A DNA stretch of 64,000 nucleotides from Lamellibrachia columna. Taxonomy: Eukaryota > Annelida > Polychaeta > Sabellida > Siboglinidae. The notes under the pieces were generated by a model that saw only the letters and a program-made list of their open reading frames with translations, was not told the origin of the DNA and searched no databases. The stretch's first letter is position 1; every line of letters begins with the position of its first letter. Positions 44,401 to 56,900 of this stretch are shown one piece after another. Location: the NCBI GenBank assembly GCA_963662155.1, contig OY759263.1:27406048-27470047 (forward strand), written 5' to 3'. Made by a program: the position numbers and the translations under genes.

Positions 44401-47400
44401 ACTGAAGGACGTCAAGAAACTGGACGACTTCATCATGGTCAGAACACTGGAGTAGTCTCATAAACTCACATCTCACATTCTTCTATTACACTTCTTCGTT
44501 TTCTTCTTCAATGGTACTGTAGAGGACTCGATTTAATAATATATCCCATCAATTTGGTTGCGCATGCGATATGAGAACCTAGAACATAAACTTCGTATGA
44601 CGTGCTAAAAACAAAACAAATTTAAGCTAGCGGATAATTTACAAACAGATCTTGTAGCCTAGTTTACATGGGTTTTGCCCAGTTTGAGCTTGAAAGCATC
44701 AAGAGAGGCAGCAGCTTGTGTGTCAGATGGAATAATGTGCCAGAGCCCTGCTGCTATCTATGCCATAAATACTGTCATCATGGGGCTGCCAGTGAGATAC
44801 AGATACTGTCATGTTTCAATTTACCAGTAGTTTCTTATTTTTTGTGTAGGTGGTAGAAATTGTCACTATATACGTAGAGATGGACCAGCTGTGGTGTAGT
44901 AGTCAGTGTTGTGTTTCTTATTTTGACAAATTAGCATTCAAATTGTCCTAGTGTGTGCAAGCGTGCATGCTTGCATGTGTGCGTGCGTGAGTGCTTGCAT
45001 GTGTGAGTGCTTGCATGCATGAATGCATGCATGCATGCATGTATGACTCTGTATATGTGTGTGGTTTTGTATGTGTCTTCGTTTATGTGTGTGTGCATGT
45101 GTGTGTGGCATGCGTGCTTGTGTGCATGTGCATACCATTGTATTTGCACGTGCGGAGGATAAGCGAGTTTAAACAGGTGGGTTTTTAGTTGACGGGGAAA
45201 TGTTATTATATTTCCTGCCAACTTAACGCTGAGAGGGAGTGAGTTCCACAGAGTTGATATACCTGAGTGAAACTGAATCCCCGTTTGTCTGTAAACAAAC
45301 CATGAGGTTGACTTTGTTATACCCGAGTGAAACTGAATCCCTGTTTGTCTGTAGACAAAAGACCGTGAGGTTGACTTTGACGTAGAGACGGCCATCCGAG
45401 TATGTCGGTCTGCTGGCTACTACCGCCATGCCGTCTTCCTCGCAGAGAAACACCATCAACACGACTGGTACCTCAAGATTCAGCTGGACGATGTGAAGGA
45501 CTATGGCAAGGCTCTCGTGTACATCAGCAAACTGGACTTTGAAGAGGTGTGACAGTAGTTCCGTCTCATAGTTCCATTGAAATCCCATCCAGCTGTGATA
45601 AGACAAAATGTGATGTACAGTGAGAAGGAATTAATTATACCTCTTCATAAACCAAATGCTACACTTATCCTCTTCATGGTGCGTAAGGCCACTAAAACCA
45701 AATGCTATATGTCATTTTAAATATTATATAGACACATGGAAGCCATATCAGAATGGCATAAATAACTTAGTCCAGAATTGATACGTTTGATCTATGAATA
45801 ATATGTAAATGAATACAGGTCGACAACACTAGATACCAGCAGATTAACAGATGATCATATTATTTTTAAGTATTGAATATCATGAAGATATTGAAATAGA
45901 AATGTTCTTTAGACATTTAGATTGTGATAGAGCTAGAGGATGGTATAAATTGGATATAAGAAAGTACTCATTCTCCCAGAGGATTATAAATTACTGGGAC
46001 AAAATACCTGTAGTCTGCAAAATACGAGTAGTGTAAATTTATTTAAGAACAAAATTATTTGTCTGACAGGGCTGGCTGCATGTAGATACAAGTGTAAGAT
46101 CCTCAATAATCCAACAGCTTCCTTGTTTACGTATCCCCAGGAGGTTGTTGCATTGGTTCACAATCTTGTTAGAGGTACAAAATCTGATTGTTATCATAAT
46201 TATTTTAAGCATAGGTTTTAATTTACAGACTGCCCAAATGTGGTTTATTGAACTGCAATTTCATAATTCGACCGTTATCTGTGTAATTTGAATATTTTTG
46301 TCTGAATATCTTGTTTACGTTGCAACTTAATTTATGGTTGTTACTAATTATATGCCCATCACGTGATCCCACGAATGTCTGACCCTGGTCAAGTTTGTCC
46401 ACAGCCATAGGAAATTGTCGACAGCTGGTCACCAATGTACTAAACAACAGTGTTGAAGTCCATAAATAGATAAAGGTCAAATTATATTTAAAAATTTTAA
46501 ATTGTGGTTCATTAAAACATTTGTGTGGTGAATTTGTTAGAACATATACAGTTATACTGTCTATAACTTGATATGGCGAAAATAATAATACTTTGTACAT
46601 TTAAATCTGCTAAGCCTTCTGCAATTTCTAGTAGAAATCCTGGAAACTGGATTGGTTGCCTTAGTGACTTATGTGATACATTGATTGAGCGGTGGTTGAT
46701 GCTGCACGTGTCAGGCGGAGATGTACATGAAGAAGTACGGCAAGATGTTGATGAACGAACAGCCGGAGAAGACGACAGACCTGCTCAAGACACTGTGCAC
46801 AGACTATAGGCCCAGCGACAGTGAGTGACGCCCTTCACAGGGCTTCAGGATTATTAACATTAGTTACTTTACTTATTTGATCCGCTTCGCTCAAAGTAGG
46901 GCATACGGCCAATGCACTCTACTATTAGCTGCTTTCTTCATCTCTGTCCAGCTGGTTCCATGTTTCTTTATTTCCTTGGCTACTGACCTCCTCCAACTAT
47001 TTTTTAGTGTGCCTGGTTTCCTTTTTTGGGGGGGTTCCACTCTAGGGTGCCGTGACATTGGTGGTTGGTTTCCGGAGGGTGTGTCCTATCCCTGTTCTTT
47101 CTGTCCTCCTTGTGAGCTCTTTGTTGTTATTTTATTTTGTTATTAACATTGTCATGGCGCAATGTATTGTATATTGTATGTGAAAATTACCTTATCTATT
47201 TTATAGTACGGTTTCCTCTTTACGTTAATTTATTATTTAAGACTGAGATTTTCTCAGCCCATAAAAATTTTATTCCCACCAAAAATAGGGCAGTCATCTG
47301 CTAAATTTTAATTTGTTGCTGACCAGGCCACTTGGTCCCTTTTGCCTTTGAACACTAACCTACATGAGAAACCTCTGGTGTATCTCCAAGACACCATTGG

Positions 47401-50400
47401 TCAAGTTTCTTGCCCATTGACCAAACACCTATGGATTGTTTTTTCTTTCAGGACCATTGGTTGATATTGCCAACTTGGAGGGTAAGTGATTCGATTTACC
47501 TCGCAGCCTTAGAACTGTTTCCGTATATCTCAGCAACATTGGGGAAATGTTCCAATAGCAGACATTGTTTTGTATTTTATGCTGTATAAAATCAAATCTA
47601 CTTGAAGGGTTGGTCTATTGTCACAACTAGCTATTTGGAGCATGCTCCAGTGAATTTTTTAAAATGCGACAGAAATAACAGCCTCCTTTCATAGTAAAGT
47701 ACAAGCACATCTTGTGTTTGGTAAACACAATATGTGTGGCAGGGTTCACTTAAAATTAATTTGAGCATGCTCCATATAGCTAGTTGTGATGCAAACAGAT
47801 AACCCTATTAGGATGTGGGCCAAACGCCCCTCAGTTTCCATTTCACAGCCCAGTTGTGGGGGCACCACGAAATGACATGTAAAATTCATCAAAAAACAAA
47901 AGATTTTTATTATTGAATTGTTCCAATTTTGTTAGTCTTAAATGTGATTTTGTGTTGCCCCCTAGACTGGACCGCATGACTCGAACGGTAATGATTTAAC
48001 CCAGTGGCCCACAACCTATATGCCTCTCAATATTTTGAAACATATAACAAATGTTGATCAGGTTTTTGAACTTGTAACTGTTTAAACTTAGTATGCATAC
48101 CATTAAATGAATTTCTTAATTAAGATTAATATAGTCATGTTTAACATTTGGTGTTCCTTGAAATTGTCCCTATAATGCCTAGAAACTTAACTACCTAACT
48201 TTCATTTTCAATGTTCCCAGTAAAAACATTCAGTCCTGTCTGTTATGTTCCCCAAACTGGTGTGAACACTGTGAAGAGCAAGGAGGTAGCTAGGATCGGC
48301 TTGGTCAACTCTCTCCTTATGCCACGAATTCCTTAGACTTAGCCAAGCCGGCAAGTCGGACTCAGTGAACACGTTTGCACACGGCATAGGCCTCCTGGCA
48401 GAAGCTCTGTATTAAGATTGCACAGTACAATGATCAGGCAACCAGGTCATAGAAACTGCCATCGTAACTGTGGTGTGTATAACACAGTAATACAGTAACG
48501 TAGGCTTAAACAGAAAGTAATATAATCTGTGGCTATCAGATTGTATGTGAAACATAGAACATATAAAGTCAACAAATTAGCTGTCTAATATAGTACGATA
48601 TATTATAGTATGGTATAATACAATAAAGTAAACAGAATAATCTACATGATAAATGTTCAAAGTGACTGCCGACTAGTGTCGCCATCTGATTGCTAAACAT
48701 TACACTGTCCACAGGTGGCGCTGCTGCAACAACGCAGCGAGCGAACGCTGAAGAGTTCATTCATATCTTTGTGAACAACCAGAGGAAACTAACGGAGTTT
48801 CTCGAACATATGGTTAAGGTTAGGTGGAAATGTTGCAGCACTATGTGAAAGATAACTCACTAAAGTCATAAAGTGCAGCAGAAAGAAACTACTGAGAAAT
48901 GAATGTACATTTACTAGATTCTGGACATTATCAAAGATTCAAACTGATAGTAATAAGATTTGTTGAGTTTATATTAACCTTAAGTTTACCAGTTGAGACG
49001 TTTAGTGCATGGACACACGCACACAGTTTTTCAGGTCCAGTCTTGCATTAATACGTATATGCGTACATATGTATGCATGCACACACTCACAAATACACGC
49101 AGTCGCATGCACGCACACATAAAATGAACTTTCATATTGCTCGAAATGTAACCATTGTAGTTCTGTATAACTTTATTATAAAACAAACATTTCCACATCA
49201 ATTACTACATACATTACAACCTGTGATGGTGTTCCTGTTATAAGAATCCCTGTGTTGACTCTGTTTTGTTTCTAGGTTCAGCCGTCGTCTCCTCCGTTAC
49301 TCTACAACACACTCACAGATCTCTATCTTCACGAGTATGTGCACGAGAAGGAAATATCAGTGAGTGGAATGTGTAAATTTATATATCCTTCTTTTGACCA
49401 TTATTCCCTGTTGGGAGTGGCCGCTTGGATCCCAGGGTTGACTGAATTACTTTAATTTTGTACTTGAGTAAAAGTAAAAGTAATTCACCTAAAAACTACT
49501 TGAGTAAAAGTAAAATTACTTTGTAAAAAAAGTACTTGAGTAAAAAGTTAAACTACTTTTCAAAAGTACTTGAAGGAAAAGTAGAAGTAAAAGTACAACA
49601 CTTAGAAATAACAACAAAATCATGAGTAATATTATATAAATTACACAACTTACATCGGACAACTGTTTTGCAACCACTCTGCCTATAACAATGTGCTCCC
49701 AGACAGCCTTAGCCGGTCAATCGGTCTGCCACCCTTGAACACGGTGCTCACTTGGATGCTTGGAAAATTACGTTATCTTTACTGAGAGCTCACAACATCA
49801 AATAATTTCAGTTAAATACAGAACTTAATTAATGATGAGGCACAATCTGTCTTTTTATTGACCTGTTCCACTGGGGTATGGGAGGAGCTAGATTGTAAAA
49901 CAGGATATGTATACGCAAGTGTGATTGTATCGGAGTAGGTAGAGGGTCAGTCCAGTACTAGTAGTAGCCTCTCGGGGAAACTGGTCAGAGGTAATACAAC
50001 CTAGCACTGCCCATAGTAAAAAAAAGACATTTGATGCCTAGCTGATGAAGCCATCTGGTTTGTGAACCCCCACCTTCTCAAGTCTTCCCAGACATGTCTT
50101 ATCAGCTCACACAAACATTGAAACAACAGCTAGCTAGCTGTGTTGGTTACCTGGTACCAGCTGGGGCTAGAATTGATCAGAAGACAGACCAGTGCAACAG
50201 AGGAATGCTGTTGCTAATTACAATTAAAAGTTACCTGTCAGGGCCCCTGTCCCTGTATTTGATATTATTTATGGGTCAGCTTGGATAAGCCATTGCTGGG
50301 AAAAGATGCTGCCAAATGACAGAGTATCAATTCTTTACTGTTTAGTTCTGTAGAGTAATCATTATTATGAATTTGTTAAACATCTCAATATGAATTTGTG

Positions 50401-53400
50401 CGGTCGCTCACGAATATTAATACATTGTCGAAATTGCAAATTTTAATATTTATACGTATTGGAAACTTACTGATTAATAATTTATATGGTGCTACAGAGA
50501 CATTTGCATCATAGTTTGAGATGGCGTTCAAGCGTTGTGTGCTCGAAGTGACATTTCATGTCAACGGCCTTGACCTGACCTATGCCAATATTTGGCAGAC
50601 TTCGTTCACTGACGTAGATATAAAACAATGGTTGCATCGATTTCCCGAAGAGAGGTATGCATGCAAATATGATTGCAAACTGGCATGCGATTGAATGACA
50701 TTGATAGATTTTGGTCTGGCGACTATGAAAAGTTTTTGAAATGTCGTTGACGGTGGAGCACCACCGGCAGCAGCGGTTTCGCAAAAAAATGTAACGAAAA
50801 TATATTGCGAAGTAAATAAAAGTAACGGAGTAAAAAGTCGCATTACTTTATATAAAACTACATCATTACAAGTAAAAAGTATTTAGTAAAAATTCTACTT
50901 CGTTACACACCAATTACTTGAAATAACTACTCAAGTATTGTAACAAAGTACTTTTACTTCGTTACATGCCAACCTCTGTCACCTCCGTGTCTCTCCTCAT
51001 CACGTCTCTCATTCTTAACCTTTCTGTCCCCTCCACAACCTCTGCCACCTCCGTGTCTCTCATCACCACGTCTCTCATTCTTAACCTTTCTGTCCCCTCC
51101 ACAACCTCTGTCACCTCCATGTCTCTCCTCAACACGTCTCTCATTCTTAACCTTTGCTGTGCCCTCCACAACCTCTGTCACCTCCGTGTCTCTCCTCACC
51201 ACGTCTCTCATTCTTAACCTTTGCCGTCCCCTCCACAACCTCTGTCACCTCCGTGTCTCTCCTCACCACGTCTCTCATTCTTAATCTTTGCCGTCTCCTC
51301 CACAACCTCTGTCACCTCCGTGTCTCTCCTCACCACGTCTCTCATTCTTAACCTTTGCCGTGCCCTCCACAACCTCTGTCACCTCCGTGTCTCTCCTCAC
51401 CACGTCTCTCATTCTTAATCTTTGCCGACCCCTCCACAACCTCTGTCACCTCCGTGTCTCTCCTCACCACGTCTCTCATTCTTAATCTTTCTGTCCCCTC
51501 CACAACCTCTGTCAGCTCGATGTCTCTCCTCAACACGTCTCTCATTCTTAACCTTTGCCGTCCCCTCCACAACCTCTGTCACCTCTGTGTCTCTCCTCAC
51601 CATGTCTCTCATTCTTAATCTTTGCCGTCCCCTCCACAACCTCTGTCACCTCCGTGTCTCTCCTCACCACGTCTCTCATTCTTAACCTTTCTGTCCCCTC
51701 CACAACCTCTGTCACCTCCATGTCTCTCCTCAACACGTCTCTCATTCTTAACCTTTGCCGTGCCCTCCACAACCTCTGTCACCTCCATGTCTCTCATCAC
51801 CACGTCTCTCATTCTTAACCTTTGCCGTCCCCTCCACAACCTCTGCCACCTCCTTGTCTCTCCTCACCACGTCTCTCATTCTTAACCTTTGCCGTGCCCT
51901 CCACAACCTCTGTCACCTCCATGTCTCTCATCACCACGTCTCTCATTTTTAACCTTTGCCGTCCCCTCCACAACCTCTGCCACCTCCGTGTCTCTCCTCA
52001 CCACGTCTCTCATTCTTAACCTTTGCCGTCCCCTCCACAACCTCTGTCACCTCCGTGTCTCTCCTCACCACGTCTCTCATTCTTAACCTTTCTGTCCCCT
52101 CCACAACCTCTGCCACCTCTGTGTCTCTCCTCATCACGTCTCTCAATCTTAACCTTTGCCGTCCCCTCCACAACCTCTGTCACCTCCATGTCTCTCCTCA
52201 ACACGTCTCTCATTCTTAACCTTTGCCGTCCCCTCCACAACCTCTGCCACCTCCGTGTCTCTCCTCATCACGTCTCTCATTCTTAACCTTTCTGTCCCCT
52301 CCACAACCTCTGCCACCTCCGTGTCTCTCCTCACCACGTCTCTCATTCTTAACCTTTCTGTCCCCTCCACAACCTCTGTCACCTCGATGTCTCTCCTCAA
52401 CACGTCTCTCATTCTTAACCTTTGCCGTCCCCTCCACAACCTCTGTCACCTCTGTGTCTCTCCTCACCATGTCTCTCATTCTTAATCTTTGCCGTCCCCT
52501 CCACAACCTCTGTCACCTCCGTGTCTCTCCTCACCACGTCTCTCATTCTTAACCTTTCTGTCCCCTCCACAACCTCTGCCACCTCTGTGTCTCTCCTCAT
52601 CACGTCTCTCATTCTTAACCTTTGCCGTGCCCTCCACAACCTCTGTCACCTCCATGTCTCTCATCACCATGTCTCTCATTCTTAACCTTTGCCGTCCCCT
52701 CCACAACCTCTGCCACCTCCTTGTCTCTCCTCACCACGTCTCTCATTCTTAACCTTTGCCGTCCCCTCCACAACCTCTGTCACCTCTGTGTCTCTCCTCA
52801 CCACGTCTCTCATTCTTAATCTTTGCCGTCCTCTCCACAACCTCTGCCACCTCCGTGTCTCTCCTCATCACGTCTCTCATTCTTAACCTTTCTGTCCCCT
52901 CCACAACCTCTGCCACCTCCGTGTCTCTCCTCACCACGTCTCTCATTCTTAACCTTTCTGTCCCCTCCACAACCTCTGCCACCTCCGTGTCTCTCCTCAT
53001 CACGTCTCTCATTCTTAACCTTTGCCGTCCCCTCCACAACCTCTATCACCTCTGTGTCTCTCCTCACCACGTCTCTCATTCTTAACCTTTCTGTCCCCTC
53101 CACAACCTCTGTCACCTCCATGTCTCTGCTCAACACGTCTCTCATTCTTAACCTTTGCCGTCCCCTCCACAACCTCTGCCACCTCCATGTCTCTCCACAC
53201 CACGTCTCTCATTCTTAACCTTTGCCGTCCCCTCCTCAACCTCTGTCACCTCCATGTCTCTCCTCACCACGTCTCTCATTCTTAACCTTTGCCGTCCCCT
53301 CCACAACCTCTGCCACTTCCGTGTCTCTCCTCACCATGTCTCTCATTCTTAACCTTCGCCGTCCCCTCCACAACCTCTGTCACCTCCGTGTCTCTCCTCA

Positions 53401-53942
53401 CCACGTCTCATTCTTAACCTTTGCCGTCCCCTCCACAACCTCTGCCACCTCCGTGTCTCTCCACACCATGTCTCTCATTCTTAACCTTTGCCGTCCCCTC
53501 CACAACCTCTGTCACCTCCATGTCTCTCCTCATCACGTCTCTCATTCTTAACCTTTGCCGTCCCCTCCACAACCTCTGCCACCTCCGTGTCTCTCCTCAC
53601 CATGTCTCTCATTCTTAACCTTCGCCGTCCCCTCCACAACGTCTGTCACCTCCGTGTCTCTCCTCACCACGTATCTCATTCTTAACCTTTGCCGTCCCCT
53701 CCACAACCTCTGTCACCTCCATGTCTCTCCTCACCACGTCTCTCATTCTTAACCTTTCTGTCCCCTCCACAACCTCTGTCACTTCCGTGTCTCTCCTCAC
53801 CACGTATCTCATTCTTAACCTTTGTCGTTCCTTGCTGTGTCTTCCATCCACCAGCAGCCTCCACACCTTCTTTATGACATTGTGTTCCTCTCTATGTACA
53901 AGATGTCCAACCCGCCTCAGTCTGATCTTTTTAGCTCATCAG

Positions 53943-53979
<37 letters not shown>

Positions 53980-56900
53980 TTCACAAATATATGCATGAGA
54001 AAGAAACATCAATCATTTGGACGTGTCGGTGAGTTTTCATGAGAACATGCGTAAGAAATATCTGTGAGTTGAATGTGTTAGTTTATCTCAAATTTTTCAA
54101 CAGTATGTGCTTGAGAAAGAAAGAAATATAAAGAGTACTCTCTAGAGAAGCACTGTTTTCATTTTCATTTCATTTGTCGGGATACTCTGTTTAAGACACA
54201 TGGTAATGTCCATTGCCTTTTTGAGAAAATGTCATTGTTCTCTTATGTGGACTAATATTAGTATAGCCACCGATTTTTTGAAACAACAAACTGTTCTCTT
54301 TGGTCTAGTAATGCAGCCTCATATGATTACTTAATGTCATCTCTCAATTTGTGCATTAACGTCCCCTAATTCGTGGCATACATTTGCTGCAACTCACTTG
54401 ATTGTACAGCTAGCAACAATTTGTTAATCTGTTCAACAACTGTTGTAACATTCAAATCAGCACGCAACTTGAGTTTTGCTGAATTGCAGACCCGCGTACA
54501 TTACACGACTGATCTGTTTTCAATGGAATAAATGCACGACCCACAACAAAAGTTTAGCAATGTATGCGTATAGCATATGGTAATCACTTGCTTGCCTTGT
54601 TTGTAGGGAAAAGTTGACAAAGAACGGAAAACACTGGACCTGCTTCAGAACCCAAATGTGAGTAAACAGACAGGCTGTGCGAATCTTCAATAATTAATGT
54701 CTAGATGATTATTTCTGCTGGTAGGCTCGCTACAACAATCATATCATATGCTCATATCATATGCTAGTTCCATGTCGTGCTAATATAAAAGAATATATTT
54801 CTACTTGTGGATTGGCCATGACTTGGATCACATGCTAGGTATGTACATGTCAAATGTTGATTTACAGATATACATGGATTGAATTGGGTTTTTTCTAGAA
54901 TTCAGAGAGAATCCTAAAAATGAGGTCATCCAGATAATTTGGGATTCCATCTCAGATTCCGGGATTCCGCCATTTCCCAAAACAATTTCATGGAAGTCAT
55001 AAAAAGCTCTTTTTTCTTCTAATGTTTTTTACATAATATTATAAAGCCGAGCCTTCTCTTCCTCTCTTTCTAACACCTCATTGATCACCGATAGTCGTCA
55101 TAAACTAACCATGGCTGACCATTGAGCCAACTGGGCTCCCAGTCCAGTTCCCGTTTAGTCTTGTTGTATCAGCGATCCCGCCCTCTCTTTGCCTCTAGTT
55201 GCCCTTCCTGGTTTTGTGTATTCTGCTTCTTCTGTAGAAAGGTTTGTTCCTCCGAACAGAACTTAACATGCCACGTGACAGTGTTTCTTGTCGTTCGAAC
55301 GCAAAAAGGGGACATGTTTTGAGCCTGTAGGTGGCACAGTGGGTTTTCATCGATTACCTGTGATGTAGCGCCATCATTTGTTTGCCGAGTTCACCAAGAC
55401 TGACGGAAGTTGGCTAAGCTTAAGCGAAATTACAACACCGGTGATCGCTCGGATCTCATAATGTCGCTTGACAAACCAGCCGAATAGCTGAATCTGGGAT
55501 CCAATCCCGCTAAATTTGCAGCTTGGACATATATTTCTACTTGTAGGCTGGCTATGACTTGGATCAAGTACTTGTCCTCTGTCAGATGTACAACTTCAAA
55601 GCTGGCATTCTCTTCCTGTATGAGAAGGCAAAACTGTAAGTACCACAATAAAATGTTTTTCTTTTATAGACACAAAACAGACTTGAACATTTAGACTTTA
55701 GGGGCCATTCACAAATGTCAACATTTACCTATTCATAGAGAGGGTACTAGGGGGAGAGGGGTCAAGGCCTCTGTACTAATTTAAATCAGTGTCAATCATA
55801 TGCGAAATATCCATCTTGCAGTGCCACGTGGTGAAGAGTTGTGGAACTACTATTGTTTTAAGTTGCATAACCATTCACTTCGCGGTGCTGTAGCTGCATC
55901 GAAATGTTTTTAAATCTGGAAAATTATCAACATTTTAAAATACTAATTTGTATGAATATATTTAGGTAAATGTGAACAATTTTGAATGGCCCCTTAGGAA
56001 TCATCTATTCCGAAAAGGAAAGTTAACATTCAAATATGGACCTACTGGGGTGACGGGCAAATGGGTAATTATGTTATGGAAAGGAAATGAGGTGGTTGTT
56101 TACTTACCATAAGAACAAGAACAAGAACAAGAAGTTTATTTTTGACCCCAAAAAAATAACAAATAATGAAACAATAGAGATATGCATCAACACAAATAAA
56201 ATATATGCACATATATAATAATACTGGTGTGCATACATCTTTAATGTTAAAACAAGTAGGGATCAGTGGCCCAGTTATGACTAATAATGTTTTTATTTTG
56301 TTGGCCTTTTTAATTACATGTCTATCTCAATTATACAAGCATGCGGATTTTATCTGGCAGTAAGTGTTTTTTTTATACATGTTAATATGGTCAAGTGTGT
56401 GTAAGAGTTTCCATCCATTAATGAACAATTAGCATTGCTGATTTTGGTGACATGAATAACAGTTTGGAAGTGTACATGTGTCTTTATATGTTTGCAGAAG
56501 AAAGTTTTTTGCATAAATTGTAAAGCCTCGCAGGCTATGAGTATATATCTTTTCTTTCACTATATCAGAAGTGTGGTTTATAATGAATGGCAAATTATAT
56601 TTAAGACATTTTTTTGCAAATTCATGTTTAGTTCTGGCAGTATGTATATTTTTAGACTTCCGAGTGTCATGAAGGTGTATATTAACATTTGGAGTAATCT
56701 GCCAGTTTAATAAATAGACAGGTAAGTGTCTATGGATGTATTTAAAGTAAAATTTTAATTCTTGTAACTTTAATTGATCTTCTATCTTTAACAAATTAAG
56801 TTGCTTAAAAAGTGGCTCAGTATGTGAATTATATCCGCTTAAAGTTATTATACGAACAGCTCTTTTCTGAATTTTAATTAATCTGTTTCCTTTGTATCCC

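Noticed and set aside
50954..53866. Dozens of overlapping open frames of 60-131 codons on both strands
   Set aside because: They follow the 66/67-bp tandem unit, lie inside a VPS11 intron and shift frame at each 67-bp unit; no gene.
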